The notes under the pieces were generated by a model. It saw only the letters and a list, made by a program, of their open reading frames with translations, ran no database searches and was not told the DNA's origin. 64,000 bases of DNA, from assembly GCA_039818665.1 (NCBI GenBank), contig JBCBTJ010000006.1, positions 1-64,000 on the forward strand. The letters are read 5' to 3'. Position 1 is the first letter of the stretch. Every line of letters begins with the position of its first letter. This document shows, in pieces, positions 41,749-49,251 of the stretch. The position numbers were made by a program, and so were the translations under genes. This DNA is from JBCBTJ01 sp039818665 (lineage in GTDB: Bacteria; Pseudomonadota; Alphaproteobacteria; Caulobacterales; Hyphomonadaceae).

Positions 41749-43104
41749 TCAAACGACCGCCGGGCTGCGGAAAACCTCTTCGTCCAACTCGTCCTCCCAT
41801 TTCGCCACGGCGCTCGCAATGGCCGCATCGCCGGTGACATTGGTCATGGTCCGCATCATGTCGAGCAGACGGTCGAACGGGAAGATGAACGCGATCACGA
41901 CCACGGCTTGCTCCGGCGGGACGCCGACTTCGGTCATCACCACGGTGGCGAGCAGGAGCCCGGCGCTCGGAATGCCGGCCGCGCCGATGGAGGTGAGGGT
42001 CGCCGCAAGCGCCACGCCGACATACATTTCCGGCGTGATGGGCAGGTTCAACGCCTGGGCGGCGAAAAGCGCGACAAGGCCGAGATAGATCGCCGTGCCG
42101 TCCATATTGATGGTCGCGCCGACAGGGAGAACCGAGGCGGCCACGGATTTTTTAACGCCCAGATTCTCAGACACGTTTGCGATCGTCACGGGCAGCGTGC
42201 CGGAGCTGGACGCGGTCGAATAGGCCACGGCTTGAGCGTCGGCGATGCCGCGGAAGAAGCGGACGAGCGGCAGGCGCAGCAGCAATTTCACGATCCCCAG
42301 CCCGTAGACGATGACGATGTGCAGCGCGCAGGCGAGGTAGAGCGCGATCGCCAGGAGCCCGAGATTGTCGAGGATCGAGATCCCGAGCTTCGCCATGATC
42401 CAGCTCATCAGGAAGAACACGCCGAAGGGGGCGAGCTCCATCACCATCACCGTGACTTTGAGCATGACATCGGCCGCGCTTTCGATCGCCGCGGCGACAG
42501 GGCGGCCCTTCTCGCCGGCGAGCAGGCAGCCGACGCCGAACAGGATTGCGAAAAAGATGATGGCGAGGACATTGGTTTCCGCCAGCGCCTCGACGGGATT
42601 GGTCGGGATGATCGCGAGCAGCTTGGCGGCGACGGTGGCGTTGGCGCCTTGGGCTGCGGCGACTCTTTCGCAGATCTCGCGGACATTCGCGTCTGCTTCG
42701 ATCTCGCCCGCCAGCACCGCGGCGCAGTCGGCCGTCGGCCCGAAGGCGGAGGCGTCGACGCCCGCGCCCGGCTGGAAAATCGTACCCATTAGCAGGCCGA
42801 GCGAGACCGCGAACCAGGTGGTGACGAGGTACATGGCGATGGCGCGACCGCCGAGGCCGCCGAGCCGAGCCGGATCCCCCATCGCCGTTACGCCCGCCAC
42901 CAGCGTGGTGAAGATCAGCGGCACGACGAGCATTTTGATCAGATTGACGAAGGCGTCGCCAAAGGGTTTCAGCCAGGCGTCGGCGAAGGGCGCGGCGGCT
43001 TCCGGGCCTATGCCGTAGCGGATCGCGAGACCGACGACCAAGCCCAAAGCCAGGCCGATCAGGACCCGTTTCCACAGTGTGATCTGGAACCAACCGCCTA
43101 TCAC
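41749..43104 (-). CDS. Dicarboxylate/amino acid:cation symporter (DAACS family)
   Basis: A 451-aa GltP-type transporter. It has eight membrane helices plus the two reentrant hairpins: hairpin 1 in STASSSGTLPVTIANV, and the cation/substrate site around VGATINMDGTAIYLGLVALFAAQ. TLTSIGAAGIPSAGLLLATVVMTEVG is hairpin 2, and FPFDRLLDMMRTMTNVTGDA the last helix with the conserved R and N. It imports acidic amino acids or C4-dicarboxylates with sodium or protons. I chose the GTG at 43104, with ggaggg 5 nt upstream, rather than an ATG 54 bp further upstream. Confidence 0.93.
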   Translation of the reverse strand: MIGGWFQITLWKRVLIGLALGLVVGLAIRYGIGPEAAAPFADAWLKPFGDAFVNLIKMLVVPLIFTTLVAGVTAMGDPARLGGLGGRAIAMYLVTTWFAVSLGLLMGTIFQPGAGVDASAFGPTADCAAVLAGEIEADANVREICERVAAAQGANATVAAKLLAIIPTNPVEALAETNVLAIIFFAILFGVGCLLAGEKGRPVAAAIESAADVMLKVTVMVMELAPFGVFFLMSWIMAKLGISILDNLGLLAIALYLACALHIVIVYGLGIVKLLLRLPLVRFFRGIADAQAVAYSTASSSGTLPVTIANVSENLGVKKSVAASVLPVGATINMDGTAIYLGLVALFAAQALNLPITPEMYVGVALAATLTSIGAAGIPSAGLLLATVVMTEVGVPPEQAVVVIAFIFPFDRLLDMMRTMTNVTGDAAIASAVAKWEDELDEEVFRSPAVV

Positions 43105-43174
43105 CGGACCCTCCGCACTCGCCCAAGGCGACCGTAGGGCGGTTCGGCGCGGCGTCAATCAGACGGTCGGGGGA

Positions 43175-43609
43175 TCAGCAGCAGCGTCCGCTCGGCGCCT
43201 GGCGGACGGTGGCTTGGACCACGGTCTCTGTCTCGTGGAAGATCTCCGCGTCGCCCATGGTGTGGAACGCCTCCCAGACGACGCCGTCTGGATCGGCGGA
43301 CCAATGCTTGTCGGAGACCGCGTAGCAGCATTGCGCGCCCGCCTCGTCCACGGTGGCCTCGCCCGCGGCTTTCAGTCGGGCGTCCGTCGCGGCGAGCTCG
43401 TCGCCGTCTTCAGCCTGCAAACCCAGATGGTTGAGCCCTGTCGGACCCTCGAGTGCGTGCGAGATCGCAAAATTCACCTTCGGATCGTCGAGCGCCCATT
43501 TCGCATAGCCAGGCTTCAGCTTGGTCGGATCGGCGCCGAACAAGGCGCTGTAATATTTGATGGACCGATCGAGGTCCGCGACGCGGATGTGGACGTGTAG
43601 GCGGCTCAT
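43175..43609 (-). CDS. arsI: ArsI-like C-As lyase (VOC family)
   Basis: A 144-aa protein of the vicinal oxygen chelate fold. Candidate metal ligands are His5/His7, His61 and Glu113. The vicinal Cys94-Cys95 pair in AGAQCCYAVSDKHW matches the substrate-binding cysteines of ArsI lyases, which cleave the carbon-arsenic bond of trivalent organoarsenicals. The C-terminus ends GRCC, a second Cys pair. The start (ATG 43609) overlaps the stop of arsR by 4 bp, so they form an operon. Confidence 0.85.
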   Translation of the reverse strand: MSRLHVHIRVADLDRSIKYYSALFGADPTKLKPGYAKWALDDPKVNFAISHALEGPTGLNHLGLQAEDGDELAATDARLKAAGEATVDEAGAQCCYAVSDKHWSADPDGVVWEAFHTMGDAEIFHETETVVQATVRQAPSGRCC

Positions 43610-43929
43610 GTCTTTTCTCCTTCGAATTCGGCGGGTGCGACCGTCAGCCCCGTGCAACAGGCCTCGGTCAAAAACGAAACAAGCTCGCGCATGGCTTGAT
43701 AGTTCGCGCGATAGATCCGCTGGCGGCCGGCGGCTTCCACCTCGACCAGCCCGGCGTGCAGCAGGGTTTTCAGGTGGAAGGACAGGCCCGTCGGGCCGAT
43801 ATCGGTTTCGGCCAGGATGGCCGACGGCGTCGCGCCGTCGTCTCCCGCCCGGACCAGGGTTCGGAACACGTCCAACCGCGCCTTTTGCGATAGGGCGGAC
43901 ATGATATCGACGGCGGCTTCAGACTTCAT
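43606..43929 (-). CDS. arsR: ArsR/SmtB family metalloregulator, arsenic type
   Basis: A 107-aa winged-helix repressor (ALSQKARLDVFRTLVRAG, GPTGLSFHLKTLLHAGLVEVEAAGRQRIYRAN). Cys91 and Cys92 are in the C-terminal segment LTEACCTGL, a position like the two-cysteine trivalent (methyl)arsenical sites of some ArsR proteins rather than the classic CVC of Escherichia coli ArsR. The ATG is 2 bp from the palindrome at 43930-43957, so the gene is probably autoregulated. arsI overlaps its 3' end. Confidence 0.92.
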   Translation of the reverse strand: MKSEAAVDIMSALSQKARLDVFRTLVRAGDDGATPSAILAETDIGPTGLSFHLKTLLHAGLVEVEAAGRQRIYRANYQAMRELVSFLTEACCTGLTVAPAEFEGEKT

Positions 43930-43957
43930 AATTCAATAATTATTGAAGCATTGAATT
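43930..43957. promoter_or_regulatory. ArsR operator candidate, nested palindrome
   Basis: The perfect 16-bp palindrome ttcaataattattgaa (43932-43947) overlaps an 8-bp inverted repeat (aattcaat at 43930-43937 with attgaatt at 43950-43957). It directly abuts the arsR start on the minus strand and is AT-rich in a GC-rich region, as expected of an ArsR/SmtB site. Confidence 0.75.
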
Positions 43958-44008
43958 TAGATCAAGCCCCGCTTGCCGATTTTTTCGCCGCGAGCTACCG
44001 CGCGGTCC

Positions 44009-46453
44009 ATGTCGGATGCTTTGTCTCTCCCGATCGACGACGTCTTGCCGGCGATCCGCGCCGCTGTGTCGAGCGGGAACCGGCTGGTCCTTGCCGCGCC
44101 GCCCGGCGCGGGCAAGACGACGCGCGTTCCGCTGGATCTGCTGAACGCCGACTGGCTCGAGGGCCGGCGCATTCTGCTGCTGGAGCCGCGCCGTATCGCG
44201 GCGCGCATGGCGGCGGCGCGCATGGCCGCCACTCTGGGCGAACGGGTGGGGGAGACCGTGGGGCTTGCGACGCGGGTCGACCGCAAAGTCTCCAAGACCA
44301 CCCGGATCGAAGTGATCACGGACGGCCTCTTCACGCGCCGGTTGCTCAATGACCCTGAGCTTTCCGGCGTCGGCGCGGTGCTGTTCGACGAGTTCCACGA
44401 ACGCTCGCTCAATCTTGATCTCGGCCTCGCCCTCGCGCTCGACGCCCAAACGGCGCTCCGGGAGGATCTGCGCCTCGTGCTTATGTCCGCGACCTTGGAC
44501 ACAGCGCGCGTCGCCAAAGCGATTGGCGCGCCGGTCGTCGAAAGCGACGGGCGCATGCATCCGGTCGAAACCCGATATCTCGGCAAACCCGATGGGCGGC
44601 TCGAAGACGGCGTCGCCGCCGCCGTGCGCCGCGCGCTGCGTGAAGAGACAGGCTCGATCCTGGTCTTCCTGCCGGGGCAGGGGGAGATCCTGCGAACGGC
44701 TGAGCGTTTAAACGATCTTCCGCCCGACATAGCCGTCGCGCCGCTCTATGGCGCGCTGAGCCCGGCCGACCAAGACGCCGCGGTCCGCCCGGCGCCGGCC
44801 GGCGCGCGCAAAGTCGTGCTCGCGACCGACATTGCGGAAAGCTCGCTCACCATCGAAGGCGTGCGGGTGGTGATCGACGCCGGCCTGGCGCGCGTGCCGG
44901 ACTATGATCCGGGCGGCGGCGTCCGGCTCGTCACCCGCCGCGCCGCTCGCGCCAATGTCGACCAGCGCCGCGGCCGGGCGGGACGGACGGAGCCGGGGGT
45001 TTGCTATCGGTTGTGGGACGAGGCGGAGACGCGCGGCCTCGTCGCCGAGCCTCGACCGGAAATCCTCGCCTCGGACCTGTCGGGCCTCCTCCTGTCGCTT
45101 GCCGAATGGGGCGAACGCGACCCGGCGCGCCTCACCTGGGTCGATCCTCCGCCGGCCGGACGCGTGGCGGGCGCGCGCGATCTCCTAACGGAGCTGGGCG
45201 CGCTGGACGCCGACGGCGCTCTGACCGACCGAGGCCGCGCTATGGCGCGATTGCCGCTGCCGCCGCGCTTGGCGGCCATGGTGGCGGGTCTGAGCGATCC
45301 CGCTGAACGCGCCCTCGCCGGGGAGGTCGCGCTCCTTGTCGGCGAACGCGGCCTTGGCGGCGCATCGGCGGATATCCGCGACCGGTTGGAACGGTTCCGG
45401 CGGGATGGATCAAACCGCGCCAAAGCCCTGCGAAATCAAGCCAGAGCTTGGGCGGACGGCGCGGAGCCCGCGCCCGTCAAAGAGACCGCGCGCATCATCG
45501 CGGCTGGCCTGCCGGGCGCGATCGCCCGCGCTCGACCTGGCAAGCCGGGCGAATACCTGCTCGCCTCGGGCCGCGGTGGCCGGCTGGATCCCGCCGATCC
45601 CCTCGCGAAATCCGAGTGGCTCGCTGTGATCGACCTCGCAGGGTCTGCCGCGTCCGCCCGGATCACCGCTGCAGCGCCGCTGAGCGAGGCCGACGCGCTG
45701 GGCGCCTCCCAGGCCGAGACCGTCGAACTCGCCGATTTCGATCCCGCCGCCGGCGCTCTGTCTGCGCGCCGCGTCAAACGGATCGGCGCGATCATCCTGT
45801 CCGAAACGCCATTGCCGAAACCCAGCGGCGCGGCGGCGAGGACAGCGCTCCTCGACGCCTTGCGCGCCCACGGGCTGGACCTGGTTGCGAGCGCCCGCGC
45901 CATTCGCGAGACCCAAGCGCGGCTTCGGCTCGTACGCGAAGCGGATGCGGAAGCCTGGCCCGATTGGTCGGACGACGCGCTGCTCGAGGCGCTCGACATC
46001 TGGGCCACGCCCTTGCTCGGCGACCCTCCCAGCCTCGCCCGGCCGAAAGAAGACGAGATCCGCCGCGCGCTCGCCGCCATGCTCGATTGGGAGACGGCGC
46101 AAGCGCTCGACACGCTCGCGCCCTTAACCCTGCGCACGCCCGCCGGACGGGCGATCCCGATCGACTATCTCGCCGAGGGCGGGCCCCAGGCCGAAGCGCG
46201 CGTGCAGGAGTTTTACGGCCTTGCCGAGCATCCTCGCATTCTCGGCGGCCGCCTGGCGCTGACCCTATCGCTGCTCTCGCCGGCGCGCCGGCCAGTGGCG
46301 GTCACACAAGACCTGCCGGGCTTCTGGGCCGGCGGTTACCGCGACATGGCGAAGGATATGCGCGGGCGCTATCCAAAGCATGATTGGCCGGACGACCCAG
46401 CGACCGCCGCCGCCCATGAGGGGCGCACCAAGGCGCGTTTGAAAAACGGCTAA
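44009..46453 (+). CDS. hrpB: ATP-dependent helicase HrpB
   Basis: An 814-aa DEAH-type RNA helicase. Walker A is AAPPGAGKTTRVPLDL (about 33-48), motif II is FDEFHERSLNLDLG, and motif III SATLDTARVAKAI. Motif V/VI region is VLATDIAESSLTIEGVRVVIDAG and RRGRAGRTEPGVCYRLWDE. A long C-terminal HrpB-specific region with PQAEARVQEFYGLAEHP and a final GGYRDMAKDMRGRYPKHDWP follows. Start ATG 44009; the frame extends 12 codons upstream but this ATG matches the usual SDALSLPIDDVLPAI start. Role in RNA metabolism. Confidence 0.95.
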   Translation: MSDALSLPIDDVLPAIRAAVSSGNRLVLAAPPGAGKTTRVPLDLLNADWLEGRRILLLEPRRIAARMAAARMAATLGERVGETVGLATRVDRKVSKTTRIEVITDGLFTRRLLNDPELSGVGAVLFDEFHERSLNLDLGLALALDAQTALREDLRLVLMSATLDTARVAKAIGAPVVESDGRMHPVETRYLGKPDGRLEDGVAAAVRRALREETGSILVFLPGQGEILRTAERLNDLPPDIAVAPLYGALSPADQDAAVRPAPAGARKVVLATDIAESSLTIEGVRVVIDAGLARVPDYDPGGGVRLVTRRAARANVDQRRGRAGRTEPGVCYRLWDEAETRGLVAEPRPEILASDLSGLLLSLAEWGERDPARLTWVDPPPAGRVAGARDLLTELGALDADGALTDRGRAMARLPLPPRLAAMVAGLSDPAERALAGEVALLVGERGLGGASADIRDRLERFRRDGSNRAKALRNQARAWADGAEPAPVKETARIIAAGLPGAIARARPGKPGEYLLASGRGGRLDPADPLAKSEWLAVIDLAGSAASARITAAAPLSEADALGASQAETVELADFDPAAGALSARRVKRIGAIILSETPLPKPSGAAARTALLDALRAHGLDLVASARAIRETQARLRLVREADAEAWPDWSDDALLEALDIWATPLLGDPPSLARPKEDEIRRALAAMLDWETAQALDTLAPLTLRTPAGRAIPIDYLAEGGPQAEARVQEFYGLAEHPRILGGRLALTLSLLSPARRPVAVTQDLPGFWAGGYRDMAKDMRGRYPKHDWPDDPATAAAHEGRTKARLKNG

Positions 46454-46461
46454 CCCGTTTT
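46443..46461. terminator. Small bidirectional terminator over two stop codons
   Basis: The 7-bp stem aaaacgg / ccgtttt (46443-46449 with 46455-46461, loop ctaac) encloses the stop codons of the convergent hrpB and peptidyl-prolyl isomerase genes, whose ends overlap by 4 bp. T-runs lie on both strands. Confidence 0.55.
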
Positions 46462-47292
46462 GCGGGCCGGCGCGCTGAAGGCGCAGATGTCGAGCACTTC
46501 GGGCGGCTTTCGATAGAAAAACTCGTTCTCGCGAACGCGCAGGCCGATCTTGTGGCCTTCGAAAGCCGCGCTGTCTGTCCGCATCACCTCATAAGCGGGC
46601 CGGTCCTCCTCCGGCAGGTCCGCCGCCATCCGCGCTGAGACAATCAACCCGCCAAGCGCCGGCGGTTGGATAACACCGTTCTCCACTGCGCGATCGCCGC
46701 GGGGGAGGGCCTGGATATGCTCGAACCCGTCGATCACCCGTCCGAATACGGTGAGGTTTCGATCGAGGTAGCGGTGCGCATCGAGCACAATGTAAAACTC
46801 CGTGCCGCCCGTGTCTGGATCGACATCGCGCGCCATCGCCATGGCGCCGGGGCAATGCAGCAGCCATTCGCGCTCAAAGCCCTGATGCCGGCCGACGGCG
46901 AACCCGCCAATATGGCCGACCTCGGAGGCGAAGAGATCGCCATTCCCGAGCGGGACGAAGCCGTCCTCCGTGATCGGACGATCATTTTCATTCTCGAGAT
47001 TGGGCCAGTCGGTCATGCGCTCTTCTTGCTGCACGCCGCCTTGGGCGACGAAGCCTTCGATCACGCGATAGAACCGCTCGCCGTCATAGACGCCGGCGCG
47101 GGCGAGATCGCGCATGCGGGCCGCATGGTTCGGCGCGAAGTTCGGATTGAGCTCAATGGCGACCTCGCCAGCTTCAAGCTCGAAGAGGAAAAGGTTCTCC
47201 GCCTCAACCGGCCGCCAGTCGCGGTCCTCCGTCTGCGCGGTCGCGCAAGCTGAAACAAAAAGTGCGGCGGCCGCAAGACACAGACGTTTCAC
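46450..47292 (-). CDS. Cyclophilin-type peptidyl-prolyl isomerase lipoprotein
   Basis: A 280-aa protein with a lipoprotein signal peptide (KRLCLAAAALFVSAC). The cyclophilin fold contains the catalytic Arg region ERFYRVIEGFVAQGGVQ, then EFYIVLDAHRYLDRNLTVFGRVIDGFEHIQ. It is probably located in the periplasm, helping protein folding. I chose the GTG at 47292, whose GTGA overlap couples it to the preceding gene's stop; an in-frame ATG lies 15 bp upstream. The C-terminal 70 residues are extra to the domain. Confidence 0.88.
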   Translation of the reverse strand: MKRLCLAAAALFVSACATAQTEDRDWRPVEAENLFLFELEAGEVAIELNPNFAPNHAARMRDLARAGVYDGERFYRVIEGFVAQGGVQQEERMTDWPNLENENDRPITEDGFVPLGNGDLFASEVGHIGGFAVGRHQGFEREWLLHCPGAMAMARDVDPDTGGTEFYIVLDAHRYLDRNLTVFGRVIDGFEHIQALPRGDRAVENGVIQPPALGGLIVSARMAADLPEEDRPAYEVMRTDSAAFEGHKIGLRVRENEFFYRKPPEVLDICAFSAPARKTG

Positions 47293-47519
47293 GGGCGCAC
47301 GCCCCATGGCTCGCGAGAGGTCGGCGCCAGCACATCACGCTTTAGCGCCCTCAGCGCTTCCGACACGCGGGTCCGCTCCGCGAGGAGGTGGTTGAACTGC
47401 GCGTCGCGGCCCGAGATAGGCGTCGGGTAGGCGCGGATCTCCGCCGAGAGCGCCGCCATGGCTTGCTCCAGGCTGAACAGGGCTTGGTCGACAAAGTCTG
47501 CGGGCGTGTCTTGGGTCAT
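47289..47519 (-). CDS. Small hypothetical protein, 76 aa
   Basis: Starts at ATG 47519, 31 bp after the ligase gene stop on the same strand. The product is helical and charged (MTQDTPADFVDQALFSLEQAMAALSAEIRAYP, RDAQFNHLLAERTRVSEALRALK). It has no signal peptide or membrane helix. It overlaps the next gene start (GTGA), so the three genes 47551-49182, this one and the isomerase may form one transcript. I do not recognise a family. Confidence 0.55.
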   Translation of the reverse strand: MTQDTPADFVDQALFSLEQAMAALSAEIRAYPTPISGRDAQFNHLLAERTRVSEALRALKRDVLAPTSREPWGVRP

Positions 47520-47550
47520 CTCAGAGTCTCCATGATGCGGCGGGCGCGCC

Positions 47551-49182
47551 TCAACCGGCGGGAACGCCGAGCTGGGCGAGCGCGTAGTCCTTGACGCCCT
47601 TATAGTCCGCTTTGCCATTCGGCGCGCGGCCGAGATCGTCTTTGAAGAAGACGTGTTTCGGCGCTTTGTAGCGGGCGAGCTTTGTCTGCACGAAGGCGCG
47701 CAGCGTCTCGCCGTCGACCGTCTCCGGCGCGCCGAGCTCGACCACCGCCGTCACCGCCTGGCCCCATTGCTCGTCCGGCACCCCGACCACCAGCGCGTCG
47801 CGCACGGCGTCATGTTCTTTCAGCGCTTCTTCCACCTCTTCGGGGTAGATCTTCTCGCCGCCGGAATTGATGCAGATCGACCCGCGGCCGAGCAGGGTGA
47901 GCGTGCCGTCGGCGGCCACGGTGCACCAATCGCCCGGCACGGCGTAGCGAACGCCGTTGATGGTCTTGAAGGTCTTCGCCGTCTTCTCTTCATCCTTGTA
48001 ATAACCGAGTGGGACGGCCCCGCCGCGGGCGATGAAGCCGGGCTCGTCGCTGCCGGGTTCAATCTCGCGGCCGTCTTCGGAGAAGACTTTGCAATGCTGG
48101 CCGATCTCGAACTTCGCGGTCTCCGACACGCCCTCGGCCGTGGTGACCGACATGCCGAAGCCCACCGCTTCGGACGCGCCGAAACTGTCCATCAGCGCCA
48201 CTTGCGGCATGTGCTTGAGAAGCCCGCGCTTGACCTCCATGCTCCACATCACGCCGGACGAGGTGATGCTCTGCACCGATGAAACGTCGTACTCGCCAGG
48301 GGTCTCATCCAGCACTTTCAGCATGGGCTTGGCGAAGGCGTCGCCGACGATCGCCATCGCCGTCACGCCGTGCCGGTCCACCGTCGCCCAGAGGTCGGCG
48401 GGGTCGAATTTGTGCTTGGCCTCGAGCGTGACGATCGCCCCGCCATTGAGGAAGGCGCCGAGTGCGGTGAAAAGCCCCGTCCCGTGCATCAGCGGGCAGG
48501 CGGGCATTTGCCGGCCATGGCGGCCCACCTCGTCGACGAAGGCGAGATGCTCGTCCATGTTCTCCGGCGCGGCGCCGTAGATCCGGCGCAGGCCGTCGAG
48601 ATTGGCCTCCCGCCAGGTCCGGTGCGGCCACATCACGCCTTTGGGCATGCCGGTCGTGCCGCCAGTGTAGAGGAACATGAGATCCTCGCCGGAGCGTTCG
48701 ACCCCGAGCGGGGCGCCGTCGCCGGCTGTCGCAAGCGCTTCGTAGGGAATGGCGAAATCCGGCGCGTCGGCCCCGCCGCCGACCTCCACCCAGATCTTCA
48801 CCTTGGGCAACCGCGCGCGCACGCGCTCAACATTGCCGCGGAACTCCACATCGTAGAGCACGGCGACGCTGTCGGAATTGTCGAAAATGTAGACGAGCTC
48901 GTCGTCCAAATAGCGGTAATTGACGTTCACATGGGTGAGGCGCGCTTTGAAACAGGCCGCCGCGCCTTCCATGTATTCCGGTTGGTTGCGCATGTAGAAG
49001 CCGACTTTGTCGCCGGTCTCCGCCCCGCGTGCGCGCAGTTCGCGAGCGACATTGTTCGACCGCGCCGTCATGTCCGGCCAGGAGATCGTCCGATCGCCAT
49101 GGATGAGGGCGGGTTGCTCCGCGCCATGGACCGCGCCCACTGCGTCGAGAATATCGCCGAAATTCCAGATCCCTGCGCCCAT
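47551..49182 (-). CDS. Acyl-CoA synthetase (AMP-forming)
   Basis: A 543-aa ANL-family ligase distinct from the one at 35264. P-loop: FLYTGGTTGMPKGVMWPHRTW (the GGTTG form). MQVALMDSFGASEAVGFG-like motif A8 region follows in LKHMPQVALMDSFGASE. The hinge/ATP motif is TLLGRGSICINSGGEKIYPEEVEEALKEH and the C-terminal catalytic Lys lies in DDLGRAPNGKADYKGVKDYAL. Related enzymes activate steroid side chains or medium-chain acids; the substrate here is not determined. Confidence 0.92.
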   Translation of the reverse strand: MGAGIWNFGDILDAVGAVHGAEQPALIHGDRTISWPDMTARSNNVARELRARGAETGDKVGFYMRNQPEYMEGAAACFKARLTHVNVNYRYLDDELVYIFDNSDSVAVLYDVEFRGNVERVRARLPKVKIWVEVGGGADAPDFAIPYEALATAGDGAPLGVERSGEDLMFLYTGGTTGMPKGVMWPHRTWREANLDGLRRIYGAAPENMDEHLAFVDEVGRHGRQMPACPLMHGTGLFTALGAFLNGGAIVTLEAKHKFDPADLWATVDRHGVTAMAIVGDAFAKPMLKVLDETPGEYDVSSVQSITSSGVMWSMEVKRGLLKHMPQVALMDSFGASEAVGFGMSVTTAEGVSETAKFEIGQHCKVFSEDGREIEPGSDEPGFIARGGAVPLGYYKDEEKTAKTFKTINGVRYAVPGDWCTVAADGTLTLLGRGSICINSGGEKIYPEEVEEALKEHDAVRDALVVGVPDEQWGQAVTAVVELGAPETVDGETLRAFVQTKLARYKAPKHVFFKDDLGRAPNGKADYKGVKDYALAQLGVPAG

Positions 49183-49188
49183 TGGGTT

Positions 49189-49237
49189 CGCCTCCCGCTG
49201 TTTTTCGCCAAACTTACAGCGAAAACAGCGGGAGGCG
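49189..49237 (-). terminator. Terminator hairpin downstream of TonB receptor gene
   Basis: A long, nearly perfect inverted repeat (49189-49208 with 49219-49237, one bulged base) lies 15 bp after the TonB-dependent receptor stop and just before the synthetase start codon. It probably stops receptor transcription on the minus strand. Confidence 0.7.
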
Positions 49238-49251
49238 AGGGGGGAGGGAGC

